A stretch of DNA of 64,000 nucleotides, taken from contig CM057453.1 of NCBI GenBank assembly GCA_016271365.2, positions 501,679,001 through 501,743,000 on the forward strand, read 5' to 3'. A program made the translations under genes and the position numbers. A model generated the notes under the pieces. That model did not search any database, had not been told where the DNA came from, and saw only the letters and a list, made by a program, of their open reading frames with translations. Origin of the DNA: Neoceratodus forsteri (lineage: Eukaryota; Chordata; Ceratodontiformes; Ceratodontidae). Shown piece after piece: positions 34,176 to 46,165 of this stretch (the first letter of the stretch is position 1; each line of letters starts with the position of its first letter).

Positions 34176-35480
34176 GTTTTTATCCTCCTTAGTCAGACCA
34201 GGCAGTGAACAGCCATGTCCCCTGGCAATAAAAAACATCCCTTACCGCTCCTCTTCAGTGTGGGGCTGAGTTCCCCTGTAGATTGCCCCCCACAGCGGGT
34301 CCAGGGGGAGGGCCATGTCCCCCCTGGATTCTCACATCCAGAATCACCCACTTAGACCAGAGGTGGTAGGGTGGGTTGTGATGCCTCAGACTAGGCTTCA
34401 TGGAGCCCTTATTCACCATTTTCCTCCAGGTCCCAATGCTGCAGAGACATGGAGGATGCATGTGTGTGGAGACAGGGATGTGCTCTGGAACCACAGCCCC
34501 TTCCACCCACCCTGACTTATATCAGCCTCCTGTGCATTGGCACTACCACCAGGCCTCCACCTGGTGGTAGTCAAGAGCCCAGAAGACCACTTGATCCTCT
34601 CCCAGCCATCCCCCCAGCCAACCCCCTGGCCACTTGATCCTCTCTCAGCCTTCCCCCCTAGTCAACCCCAGGCCACCCAAGCTCATTCCCAAACCTGGGT
34701 CACTGGTGTGGGAGAGGTAAGTGCTCAGCACCTCAGTCCTCTGCACCACTGAGCCAGTCTTTGTTTTTGGTCTATTGAGAAATCAAAAGTTCCGCCATCC
34801 TGTATAACTGTTAGGAAAATGAGAAAGGCGCTCACTGTTGTTTTTAATGAAGAGACACTGATCATTTCTAAATCATATAGTTGACATAGATGAAGCAAAC
34901 TCTAACTTTTGTACAATTTTTTTGAGACTGTACTATAAATATTTTCTGGAAAGAAAGTTAAGGGTAAAGGGTGCCGAGAAAGAATGGGTTTCAAAAGATC
35001 TTGTAACTATGCTTAGGTGTAGAAATAAACTCTGTAAAGACTTTTGAACAAAAACAGAGATCCTAAATTACTAATTGAATTGAAATGTATGAGGAATACA
35101 TATTAATCAGCCATAAGAACTGAAAAGATAAATTTCTACAAAAATAAATAACTAAGTGACCTGACTAAACCTGGCAAATGTTAAATGAACTGATGGGTAG
35201 AGTGGACAAGTCTTCACAGATAATGACTGCACATAATGGTGAGTTAATAAATTCCCCAGTGAGGTTTCTGGTTTATTGAATGATTTTATTTTGAAGCTTT
35301 GACACCCTATCAAAAGAACTTTCAAGCTTTGTATGATAAAAAATATGCTGATATGTGTAATACAGTAATTGAAACCCCTGTTTTCATTTTAGAATGTTAT
35401 CCCTTGATTTGGTTGCAAAATACATTTCCAAAATGAATCCTAAACCTATATTGGTGCAGATCAAATTGATTTTCAACTGG
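34176..35480. other. no gene recognised
   Basis: A GC-richer part (34,240-34,760) has Pro-rich ORFs on both strands without domains. The phrase CAGTCCTCTGCACCACTGAGCC near 34,735 could be part of an old SINE. The rest is AT-rich and unassigned. Confidence 0.45.
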
Positions 35481-35489
35481 CTAAAATGG

Positions 35490-36930
35490 CCTGTCATATT
35501 CTATCCTATGCACTGGCTTGCATCATGAACTATTCACTTTGACTTGGAGTTTATCCAAGATTTGGAAATCTGCCATTATTAAGCCTATACATAAATCTAG
35601 TTCTGTTAACTTGGTATCTGATTATTGGCTATTTCTTTATTATCTCCCTCTCTAAACTGTTTGAAAAGATAGCCTTCAATCAGACAAAAAGCATCTTTCC
35701 AAGTATAACCTCCTGAATGAGACACAACATGGTTTTAGAACTAATCACAACACAGAGACAGCCTTGGTGGGGTTCACGGACTATGTCGATGAAGACTTTT
35801 GACAAAAGTCTCCATGTGGCATCAGTCTCTGTGGACCTCACCAGAGTTCATCTTTGTTGATCATGAGCTGCTTTTGCTTTCTTTGTCCAGGTTTAATTTC
35901 TCAGATAGTGGATTTCTTGGTTCGGGGGTTACTTGGTTGATAGAATGCACTACACAGTTACTGATGGTCTAAGTTTAGGCAAACATTTGATAAAATGTGG
36001 CATACTCCTGGAGGTAATTTCTGGCCCCTTATTATTTTCCCCTTTTCTTAATAAAATCCCTTTAATTGGACTTCATCTAGGCTAATTCTTTACGCTGATG
36101 GCGCTGTTAATTTAAGTTCTGGTAAGGATATTCCAATCTTGCAAAAGATGAAATTCAATCTGACTTTAACAATGTATACAACTGGTTTCTGTTCCATTCA
36201 ACAATCTACATAACTGGTTTATGTCCTAGAAACTTCTATTAAATTCCCCAAAGAACAAATTTATGTTTTTTTAGTTTCCTGTAAATCTACACTCTTCTGA
36301 TTGTAATATGTTTGATATAGTGGGAAAGTCAATTGACAGAGTTAATAATTCTGTTACCTTGGTACTCACTTGGATAATCATTTCACATTTGAAACTCCCG
36401 TTACCCTGCTGATTAAGGTAATTCATAAAGGATTAGGTTTGCTTTATGTATTAATCATGGTCTCATACCTGAATCATGTAAACTGCTTGCTACCAGTCTT
36501 AAGATATCTAAACTTGGTTATGGGATCTTTTTTTTTTTATACATTTTTTTTTCTATACATGATAAACTTTTGGTAGGTTAAATTCAATGTTCAATAGCAA
36601 TAGTAGATTTGTTAGTGGCATGTCTAAATAAACACACCACTGTACTTTTTACAGAGAAGTGGTCTGTCTATCTCTCAGGGACAGATTTAATTTTCATGCC
36701 TCAATTTTTATGTACAAAATCTGTCTTGGAATGATGTCTCAGTCCATTACTGATATCTTTCCAAGATCTTGTAATAATTTTCCTACTAGGATGCAAGAAT
36801 ATTTGTGTTTGTAACTCCCGTTTTTACCACTACTTTTGGACAAAGGGCATTTAAATTTAAAGCATTTTTTATAATAAAATGCCCAGTTCTTTAACTTCTT
36901 GCAACAAAATGAATATTAATACCATCTTTT
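35490..36930 (+). mobile_element. decayed L2/Rex1-type LINE (RT and C-terminus)
   Basis: Reverse transcriptase landmarks can be read through many frameshifts. They include a DYW-ISLLS-like turn with LSKLFEKI (about 35,620-35,670), ETQHGFRTNHNTETAL (about 35,715-35,770), a VDL segment where the first catalytic Asp is expected (about 35,835), GPLL-like text near 36,020, and a YADG-like motif near 36,095 in place of YADD. The downstream FGQRAFKFKAF near 36,840 matches the conserved C-terminal region. It is clearly dead, and its exact clade is uncertain. Confidence 0.65.
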
Positions 36931-37179
36931 GAAACTGTTAACTGAACAATCTGAATGCTCATGTTTTGTATAATGTCATTGACTGTTATAATATTGTTCT
37001 TACGTATATTGTAATATATGGGTGCCATTTTGTTCCATAGGGAATCACTGACATCAAAAACTCATAATACCATCACTGTGACATTAGAAAGTCATAATAC
37101 TATTATCCTGACAGCAGATCAATGGCAATATGAAATAGAATGTTTGGAGTGTTCCATATATTACGAAAATAACAGATAG

Positions 37180-37316
37180 GAAATCAGCAGTAACTAGGCT
37201 TGTAATTCCATCTTGGGATTCTGGCGACATCATAAACCACTCAAGCTTTGCTCTTGTGGTTTATGATGTCACCTCAATCCCTCAATGAAATTACAGCCTT
37301 GTTACTGGTGATTTCT
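37180..37316. repeat. MITE-like palindrome, arms ~61 bp
   Basis: Arms 37,180-37,240 and 37,256-37,316 are reverse complements. The inner 15 bp are perfect (GACATCATAAACCAC with GTGGTTTATGATGTC) and enclose a 15-nt loop. The outer parts match with a few differences (AAATCAGCAGTAACTA with TTACTGGTGATTTC). Confidence 0.9.
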
Positions 37317-38989
37317 TAATTTTTTGTAAGCCCCCTCTGGGAACTTACTACAAATTAAATATTTAACCCCCATCACCACCTGGGACCACCTGCAGGTCAG
37401 GAGGTCAGGGTATTATAAAGTGGGATGTTTTGGTGGGATTAGAGGAGGTCCTGTGGGAGTGCAAGAAAGGAAGGGACAGAAAAGTGAATGCGGCTAGGGT
37501 GGGGGCGATTGCCCGCCCAGTCCCGTCCAGCCTAAGCTGTAGTGTGGACAGTGAGTGTCAGTTTGCAGTGGGAAGGTGGCTGCAGTAGGAGCCCTAGCTC
37601 CAGTTCAGACATCGGTACTGTTACCCTGGAATTAGGTCCATTTACACTTGCTGGGAGGGAGCTGATCTCTGTCCTGCCATGATAGCCGAGATGTGGAAAC
37701 AGCATAAAGAGAGAGAGAGAGCTGCAGTGACCTGCTAAAGTTCCCACAGTGACTTGCTGAAAGTGCCCACAGTGACCTGCTAGATTTGCCCAGCAGTGAT
37801 CTGCTTAGATTGATCCTTAGTGTCTGAGAGTCCGCTGAGAAGCTGGAATTGGTTCAGAGAGAGAGAGAGAGAGAGAGAGAGGTAGAATTAACTAGCAAAT
37901 CTGGACAGCTGCAGCTGAGAGTCAAAAAAAAACTGAGCATCCCATGTCTGGAAGATTGGGAGAGGTGAGGTGGTGGTAGAAGGGACTGAAAAATGCGTCT
38001 CACTGAAGTGCCTTCATCCATGATATGAAAAGTGAGAGAGCGAGAGATTTAAGCAGAAGCTGCATCAGGGCGTACTATAGCCTTATTCAGCCCACCAGTT
38101 GTGCTGCTGCCATTGTGAAGCCTGATTCAGCTTCAGGAATGAGAAATTTAGTGTATGACCATATCAGTCACATTCACCACTGTGCTGCTCAGTACTATTT
38201 TGTGCATATGAACTTGCTTGATTGCCCATATAAACCCCTCCAGCTCCATGGAGTGATTGAAGTTGCTAGTGCCCCCACCATATTAAATGGATTTTATTCT
38301 TTCAGATGTTGTGTGGACATTGGACTCATTTGTGAGCTGTTGCCTGCCAAGTACCATTCCTTTTTAGTAGCCAGCAGTCTCAGATGGAGGGCTCCCCCCT
38401 CCCTGAAGTCTGAGGCAATGGACCTGGTAAACGCAGTCATTTTCTGGTAATGAGTTTTCTGCTGAGTGGTCACCCCCTCCCATCAGAAACTTACCACCAC
38501 ACCCCTAGACACTGGCAAGGGAGCTACATATTATTCTATTTGTGTGTTTACTGGTTGCTGTGAAAAAGGACAGTCTCTGGCCATCTGCTAACCAGTTCAA
38601 AAAAAAAATTAAAATAAAAAATTAAGTTGGTTTTGAATATAATTTACTATTCCAACACCATGCACCAGGAATGACCAGTCAAGTGAAATTTTAACTGATA
38701 GAAAATTAAGAAAATATTTGATTCCCTGTTAGGATTTGAATACAAAAAAGTAAGGTTCCAATCAAACTCATGGCCTTTTGCATTCATAGGTAGTGTAACT
38801 TCCGCCATACCACTGAACTGCACAAGTGAATTGTTGTCTCTGTGGTGTAGAACCTTTGCAGCAGGTGACCAATGTTCTAACAAACCAATCCAGGTGAGGT
38901 TGGGACCAGTGGTGCAAGGCAGGGTGCAGGCTAGGGGCTTGTTGACCCCTAACGTTACACACAAAGACCAGAATTGCCTGCATTCACTT
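37317..38989. other. unassigned; short repeats and a 141-codon ORF without known domain
   Basis: A GTGACCTGCT core recurs at 37,727, 37,749, 37,772 and 37,796 (22-24 bp spacing), and a (GA)12 microsatellite occupies about 37,857-37,881. A plus-strand ORF at 38,025-38,450 has 141 codons and is Cys- and His-rich. I do not recognise it, and no splice or promoter context supports it. Confidence 0.4.
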
Positions 38990-39330
38990 GGTCATATGGT
39001 TTTAATCAGAAGACATACGATGCCAGATGATGCCAAAAGTTGTTTATTTTCAAGTAACTACTGCAAAATTGGCTCAGGGGCTACTAGTGCAAGACAACCA
39101 AACACCGCGTCCAGGTGCCACTGCACTTTGCTCAGTGGAACATCATCAGAGGCCCCCTGTCAAAGCTCCACTGAGTGAAGCACCGGGGCACCTGGATGCG
39201 GTGTTTGGTTGTCTGGTACTAGCAGCCTTTGAGCCAATTTTGCGGTATTTACTTGAAAATAAACAGCTTTTGACATCATCGTCATCGGGCTTCTTATGTC
39301 TTCTGATTTAAACCACACAACCATGTGAGT
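38990..39330. repeat. long hairpin palindrome, arms ~150 bp
   Basis: The left arm (about 38,990-39,139) and right arm (about 39,167-39,330) are reverse complements around a 27-nt loop. Paired landmarks include ATCAGAAGACATA with TATGTCTTCTGAT, TTATTTTCAAGTAA with TTACTTGAAAATAA, and CCAAACACCG with CGGTGTTTGG. No coding capacity is visible. It is probably a foldback or MITE element. Confidence 0.9.
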
Positions 39331-39654
39331 GGGGGCTATTCTGATCTGTTTTGCCCACTATTCTAATCGCAGCAGAAGCTTTTGCACTGCAAACTGTATA
39401 AATACTGAATGAATCCCAACAGGAAATTTCATGTCACCTTTACTACAACTACATAACACTAAGTGACCAAAATGATCAGGGGTATGGGGAACAAAAAGAA
39501 GCCCACTAAATACAGAATGTGCTGCTGGTGAGCCTGGGATGGGAGCCCCCTGAAACAGATCCAAACAAAATACAAAGAAGGAGGCACATCACTCAGCTGA
39601 ACATTGCAAAGTTGCAGAGTTGCTGTCTTTACTAGTAACTCAAAAACAAAGCCT

Positions 39655-39762
39655 CAAAGACCACAGCTGTGTAAAGCACTAGCACGCTGAGCCCCTGTGC
39701 TTCATGGTGTTCCACCACATTGTCAGGGGGCTCAGTGTGCTAGTGCTTTACACAGCCTCTTT
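39655..39762. repeat. hairpin palindrome, arms ~40 bp
   Basis: The left arm 39,655-39,695 (GTGTAAAGCACTAGCACGCTG) pairs with right arm 39,725-39,762 around a 29-nt loop. The loop region (TTCATGGTGTTCCACCACAT) resembles the apex of the larger hairpin about 600 bp upstream, which suggests they are related. Confidence 0.85.
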
Positions 39763-40369
39763 GGGAGCAGTATTTTATACTTTGAGGCTTTCCTTAAATT
39801 TATATGTAAAGAGAGCAACTCTGAAATGCTCCCCTGAGTGGCCTGCCTCTTTCTTTGTGTTTTTTTTTTATGAAGAACAGAAGCTCTGAGGAGAGGCTGG
39901 TGCCCCTTCCTTAACATGTTCACCTTGAAGAAGAGGAGGCTGAAAGTGGCCACAATTTCATTTTTCCTCATACTCAGGGGTACTGACAAGATAGAATAAA
40001 CAGTTGTTTAATCTCAGACCAGATTTTCAAAGGGATGAGGCCCAGAGACTAAGTCCCATGTCACAGCCCGCTGGTGCAGAAAAACACTGCTGTATCAACA
40101 GACGTTCCAGTTTTCAGCCCGTGTTGCACTCAGGCATTAGGCACAGCTGCAGATAGCATGCTTGGTACTACCAAGTGTAGCATTTTGATGCAGTTGCACA
40201 TGGAAAATAGCCACAAGCTGCGTAAATCGCAGAGCCGATCGTAAGCTCACTTCATGTATAAAAATACAATACATGTGGCAAAACCTGCAGGTGTGAAAGG
40301 GAAGCCACCTGTTGTACACAGACTTTGCTGCCCATGAATGATTTTCTTCATTTCTAAGTATCCGGCCTC

Positions 40370-40632
40370 TGGTGTTCTCCAGCAGGATGCAGAGACATGC
40401 CCGGATACTCAGAAGTGGCAAATTTAGAAGTAACATAAGGAAGCAGTTCTCCCAGAGGGTGGTTAACCTATGGAACATCCTTCCAGCAGACAGTGGACAG
40501 GAAGACAGTACAGCCTGGACAAATTCCTGCTTACCATGGGAATTATCTAATGCTGCTTCTAGGGACAAACGAGATTTCAACCATCAGCAGATGGAGGCAT
40601 CCAGGAAAGTTACAGTGGAAGACTATTAACAG
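40370..40632 (+). mobile_element. possible CR1-like LINE 3' fragment
   Basis: A plus-strand frame reads FRSNIRKQFSQRVVNLWNIL. This has the shape of the C-terminal R..F..RVV..WN.LP motif seen in the CR1 copies of this window, but no octamer tail follows. It could also be another LINE clade. Confidence 0.4.
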
Positions 40633-40804
40633 TAAAAAATAAACTAAATCAAATGTATATAGCCACAACGGCTATAGAAAAGGAGTTGAGTGGAGGCAAG
40701 GAAACATAACATTTACAGTTTTATGAGTGAACAGTGCTCTTTGCCACTGCTTTATAGCAGATGAGTCTCTTTTTAATGGTGTCAAGAAACAGTAGTCTTC
40801 TTAC

Positions 40805-40927
40805 CTCTCCAGCCACCTTTAGTACCATTTTAAGTACCCTTTCTGTGAAGAAGAGGAGATAGAATCCACCAAATACAGCTACCGATTTCAGAATATAGCC
40901 ATCGTTTTTAGGATCAAATCCAAAGGC
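40805..40927 (-). CDS. SLC39A8: internal exon of a ZIP8-type (SLC39) metal-ion transporter
   Basis: This 123-bp minus-strand exon of exactly 41 codons is flanked by an acceptor (TTCATTACAG) and a donor (GTAAGA), with both boundaries in phase 0. It encodes [11 protein letters not shown], then [13 protein letters not shown] and [10 protein letters not shown]. From memory this matches the segment after the HELP-like QLIPE motif in vertebrate ZIP8, where the family has AFGFDPK and [15 protein letters not shown]14 differs more. The hydrophobic [12 protein letters not shown] is a transmembrane helix, and the basic end leads into the cytosolic loop. ZIP8 carries zinc, manganese, iron and cadmium across the plasma and lysosomal membranes. 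The reading frame is intact, unlike every mobile-element frame nearby. I found no neighbouring exon in this window, so the flanking introns are long. A lone retro-copied exon is unlikely because both splice sites are present. Confidence 0.87.
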
Positions 40928-41474
40928 CTGTAATGAACACAGTGTTAGTGAGACCCATTTCAAGATCTCCTTCTAGTACAGTGACACATCCAGCTGATTT
41001 ATAAAAATCCAGTTCTAAACCTAGATTGTCCTCATGGAGATGCACTGCTCAGGTAAGCAGAATTAAATGTTAGTTGACAAAAACACTTTCTCATGCAGAC
41101 TTTCAGCAGTAATGTATTCTCGATATCCTAAAATTGAACATCAGTAGATTTGTAAATCCTTTAGACATGTTTTTGCAATCAAAGTTTATTGAAGTTTTTT
41201 TCACACACACAAAATCTTACAGCCATCACTGAACAACAAATTGACAAGCTTCTAAAACACAGAATGCACTAGATCATAAACAGCTGAAAAATAAAACAGC
41301 AAAGGAAACCAAAGGAACAAAGGGCACCAAATAACATGTGTATTGATTTCCACTGGAAATCTTCCCAGCAGTAAATATTCACAGGTTTTGGGTGTGGAAG
41401 TGCCTAATATTTACCTATGGTCTGACTCACCTTTGCCCAACAGCTTTTCAAGTCAACGTTATTACTCGTTGTGT

Positions 41475-41542
41475 AATTAACAGCTCATGTCAATAAATGC
41501 TGTATAGGCTATACAGCGTCTGTTGACATGAGTTGTTAAATG
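41475..41542. repeat. near-perfect palindrome with 1-nt spacer
   Basis: Left arm 41,475-41,507 and right arm 41,509-41,542 are reverse complements with only a few differences. The centre is GCTGTATAG-G-CTATACAGC. The absence of a loop would favour cruciform extrusion. Confidence 0.9.
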
Positions 41543-42399
41543 AATAGCCACCACCAGCCATTTTAAAACATTTCTCCCTGGGAGGTTACCCTTTTACTTT
41601 GCACACTAGAGTCATACTGCAGCTGTGCCAGAATGGGTTTAGTGCACATTATTGATGGCAAACCGCACTGTATCACACCTAAAGGTTAGGTTTTATCATG
41701 GGGGATGTGGAAAGGGAGTAAAGCATTTAAAATCTTTGAAACCATATGACTCACTTCAGGAATGAAATAAAATGGAAAGAAAAAAGTTCATACTATTGTT
41801 TTTGTCTGTGCTAATTGCTGACAGTATCATCTAAAAAACAATTTCACCGTATTGCTGCTTTAAGCTTTTGCTCTAGCTATGACTTCTACATTACTAGAGG
41901 GAAACTGAGATTATGCAACACAGGGATTCCCGTTTCCATTCAAGATCATCATTGATAACTCCCGTAGCACTGACTAGGTTTGATCAGTAGAAAATTGGCT
42001 TTATTCCATTTCTAATCTTCTGTCCCCAACCCAAAGGAATATCAGGGTGTGGAATCCCCTTCACTGTTCCTTCTGTTATTTCCTCAGAGAAAGAGGGAAC
42101 AATCCACAAAGATGGCCTAAAGACCTATCACCAGACACCTAAGCGCCAAAGACAAGTATCTGCTGTGTACAGCCCACACCAGGGGACAATGACACAGTTG
42201 CCAGCAAACATGACCCTCGGCCTTCCCAATCTATTCAGAGGGGTTGGAGGGTTGGGTGAAGGAGCATGATTGGGCACCAGGAATCCAATTGCATGCCCAT
42301 GCTGGCACCAGAGGGATTCCCTGCTCTGTGCAGAGCTGCCTGAAGCAGGAGACTGTGGGATCTGGCAGTCCTCTGGGAGTCATGCTTTAAAGAGGAACA

Positions 42400-42535
42400 G
42401 TCAGCACTAACAGCTCCACACTGAAGTGTGGGACTGGTGCCAATTTGCACTTTAAGTAAGTGAAAAAATGTGTTTGCATACAAAGTGCAAACTGGGACCA
42501 GCCCCACAGTTGAGTGTGGAGCAATTAGTGCTGAC
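42400..42535. repeat. MITE-like palindrome, arms ~56 bp
   Basis: Arms 42,400-42,456 and 42,480-42,535 are reverse complements with a 23-nt loop. Paired landmarks are GTCAGCACTAA with TTAGTGCTGAC, GCTCCACACT with AGTGTGGAGC, and TTTGCACTTT with AAAGTGCAAA. Confidence 0.9.
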
Positions 42536-45054
42536 TGAGTGCTTTTTTAGCTAGTAAAAGTCTGTGGTTAATACCACAAAACCATAATGAGCAGGTAGTT
42601 TTGGGAGAGAGTGATCTGTGTTTATGGGGTCTGAGACACAACCGGTTGACCATAACAGCCTGGAAAAGGGGTTGGCAGGTTATCTGAGAAAACCTAATCT
42701 GACCTAAATTGTAAAACTGATTATGAACAGATATATTGGAGTCCCAGGACCTAAAGTAGTTGTGTACAAAATAAAGTTTGACCAAGGCCCTGATTTCTCT
42801 GTGGCAATTAGGGTCTCTGTTCTGTGACAAGTGCCCCTCTTGTTGCAGAGCTGTAGCATTAGTTTCTTATTTCTGCAGCGGATCTGAGGTGGCAGGTGGG
42901 GGCTTTGGCAGCTGACAGGAACCCTTAGCACCCAGGTAGTGGGTAAAAATTGTTTTGTGGCTGGCAAACATGAACCAGAGCAGCTTGTCTGTTAAGTCCT
43001 TACATAAGCAATATCAGAATGTAGAAAACCCATCCCATCGGTCTCTGCCCCGTCATCCTTCCCCCACCCTAGAGCCCCCATCGTCACCATATTTGAAGTA
43101 GTAATATTTTTATCAGAACCATGCAGAACAGCGATCCTTATTCTTCTAGTTTTACTGCCAGGCCAGAATGCCAGTTTTCACTCCAGTAGTGTTTTGTGCA
43201 GCTGCACGTAAAGCACTTCTGGGACAAGAAACTGGATATGAAGCCAGCAAAGAAATTAGAAGGATGAGGGTCCCCACATAGTATGGAACCTGGTAAAGGT
43301 ATTAATGCTTCAAATAAAGTGACCCCAGGAGGCTCTCAGGGTGGTTGGGATGAGCTGGAGGGGTGATGGGGCAGATTATACTTTATTTTTAAAGGTAAAG
43401 CATTAGGGGCTGCCTGATGGCCCAGGAAGGCAAACTCCAGTGTGTGGCTTGGGCAGCTGGGGTGGCACTCGTATGCAGCAGCACCTCCAGCTAGGAGGGA
43501 TGAACTGCTGGTTCCACCTCCATCGTGACCCCTGTGGTGGGCTAAGGGAGTTTGTCTTCCTTTGCAGAGTGTCACTACATGAGTGCATAGGCTTGCTAGA
43601 GAGCTATCACCAGGCATCTGGGTAGGAGGAAGGAAACCCCCCCAACAGCAGGATAACTCATTGGCACTGCAGCCCCTGCACCACCAATATGGCTGGCTCC
43701 ACAAATCTGGATGTGGACTCCTGGGGCTGGGATGACCTCCTGCTCCAGACCCCACCACAGGGGGCAATCTATAGGGGAACTTTGTTGGAGCTATTACGTC
43801 CCTAAAAGATAAATGATGGGATGGGGGAGCCAGAGAAGGAAGGTGTTGAAGGGCAAGTAAGACAAAAACAATCTTGATAAAAAAATTAAGGTAAAGCATA
43901 AGCAGACAAATTAACAGGCAGAGGCTATTCCAAAATGCTTTTCAGAATTTGTTTAAATTCTTCAGCATTCCGAAAAGCATTCTCGGAGTTTAATATAAAC
44001 CACAGAATAGTGTTCTGCCATTTATATGATCCATGGAATAATTTTCTTCAGTCTTCATTTAAGAGTCAATGTAAACTACAGATTTATTTTTTCACAGTTC
44101 ACAAAACTGCAGAAAACAATTCTGCAGTTTGTATAAATGGTAGAAGACTATTCTGCAGTTTACATTTAGTTCCACAACAATTTCTGCAGCTGCAGCATCG
44201 CAGAAAAATGAGGGCCTTTACTTTGACCATATCCCACAGTGAAAGTCCAGTGCTTGAATTCTTGGGAGTCAGTGTGATTTGTTAACATCCAACCAGGGGC
44301 ACAATATCCCTCCAATCCAGCAATCATAAAAGCAGTCATAAAAGCAGCAGACGAGAATGAGTGCAAGGGGCTCTCGGCGCCCTAGACATGGGAATTCTCT
44401 GGGGCAAGCCATCTCCCATTCAAGGAAATTATTTTTTACTTTTGTAAATAACATATCAGTGAACTTAAGCTAATTTAGATTTTTCCAGTTTTCACAGGGA
44501 TCCATTTTATAAGTGCAACAAGCCACTTTGGTGTGTGGGTTGTGTGTCTGATAAACACACTCCCCATGCGCTAAAGGCACTTGGTGCAAGACCCTCATGC
44601 CTCACTAGTTACCTTGGGTTGTGCGTTTGACAGACAACAACACACACCCTGAGCTGGCCTGGTGGCATTGAGGGTTGAAGCGCTGGATGCCACACCTCGT
44701 GCCACGCTGGTGACCCGGGTTCGGGAGTGGACTTGGGACGCCGGGGGTCAGCAGAGGGAGGAGAGGATTGAGTCTCCAGAGGACTGCTCTCCTCTCCTGG
44801 GTGGGTTGCAGGGTAATCCCCACTTGTATAGCAGCTCCCAGTGGAGACTGAGAGCACTACACCTAAGCAGGGGCATGAATGGGGTGAGGCAGTGGTGGAT
44901 GTGTGTGGGAGGGGGCAGATGCACATCCTCCATGCTGACGCCATTGCATGTCCATGCCTCAGGGGAAACCTAAGGAGGAAAAACCCAGGCTGTCAGGGTG
45001 GCAATGTCAGACTCGAGTGACCAACCCAAATGCCCATCACCGGTCCTGACCTGA
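42536..45054. other. no gene recognised
   Basis: Mixed unique-looking sequence. Near 43,930-44,200 the motif TTCTGCAGTTT recurs several times at irregular spacing. A 187-codon minus-strand ORF (43,336-43,899) is Pro/Ser/His-rich with a hydrophobic start, but it has no domain or splice context and overlaps ORFs on the other strand. I found no supported gene. Confidence 0.4.
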
Positions 45055-45300
45055 CTTCAATCATTCAATCAATAATCTTTATTTTGCCAGGTGGAACACC
45101 ATTAAGATAAACTCATTTGCAAGGTGGACCTAGGATTGGTCATCAAAGAAAAAATTACAATGCACTCATATACTGTACAGTGACAAAAGGTCCACAGACA
45201 GTATAATGTAAAACATACTAGGAACAAAAAAAAAACATAATACAATACAGAACAATTCACAATATTCAGCAATAATTTGTGTATACAGTATGTGCAAAGA
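45055..45300 (-). mobile_element. probable L2-like retroposon 3' end
   Basis: Read on the minus strand, the segment ends with AATAAAGATTATTGATTGA followed by ATTG-type repeats. This resembles the 3' tails of L2-like LINEs and SINEs that depend on them. No coding part was seen. Confidence 0.45.
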
Positions 45301-45589
45301 GAAAACTCAGGGAAAAAGATAAAGGACTGTAATTAGGGAGATGGCAGCCAGGCAGACATAGGAAGGACAATAGGCAGGGAGCTGGCAAGGAATAGGAAGG
45401 AGGACTTGTCTCTCCGGGATCCCCTCCCCTGTAAGGGCTCACAGTTGGGAGGGGATCTAGCACTCAATTCTTCAGTCAGGAAGGCTGGGTGGTAAAAGGC
45501 CGGTCAAGTGGGTCTCTCCCGAGAGAGAGAGTCCCTAGCGACCAATGATGGGAATGAAAAAGAATGAACAAAAAAAAAAAAACAACACA

Positions 45590-46165
45590 CACCCTGTTGT
45601 GGCTTATTGCTTACATAACTCGAGAACCTGTTAGCATTTTTCACAAAATCTTCAAAGGTTTCTTCCTTGGACTGCGCTGCTTCCTCCCTGAAAAGTTTGG
45701 AACAAAATTCCAAACCGTTTTTGGTCTAGATGCAAGCCAAAAAAAAGAAAAGCCAAAAAGTATTTTTTTAATGTTTTATGCCTTCTGGATCTGTGAATCC
45801 AGACAAGAGGCAATCACAAAACTTGCCAAATCCAAGGAAAATGGCACCCTGACCAGACATGCACTTTCATGCAGTTTCATTGAATGGCGCCAAAATTGTT
45901 AATGTGCAAAACTTGGGATTTAACATTAACGTGCTTACTCAACTCATACTCAAAAGATGCATTTTTAAAACTTTATAATGTGAGAACTAATTTATATTGT
46001 TTAACAAAATATTCAAAAGCATCTCCTTCGGTTGAGCCGCTTCTACCCTGAAAATTCTGGAACAAAATTCCAAACCATTTTTGGTCTAGATTCGAGCAAA
46101 AAAAAAAAAAAAGCAACGTGCTGTTTTGCTGAACAGTGCCAAAGTTATTATTGCTCAAAGCTCAC
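45590..46165. repeat. two diverged copies of an interspersed repeat
   Basis: The text CTGAAAAGTTTGGAACAAAATTCCAAACC then TTTTTGGTCTAGAT (about 45,690) recurs at about 46,050, some 360 bp downstream, each time followed by an A-run. The adjoining part (TGAATCCAGACAAG.GGCAATCACAAAAC, about 45,795) is found again next to the DIRS right end near 63,630. Confidence 0.75.

Noticed and set aside
43336..43899. 187-codon minus-strand ORF with a signal-peptide-like start
   Set aside because: Low-complexity Pro/Ser/His content, overlapping ORFs on both strands and no splice context. The hydrophobic start is probably chance.
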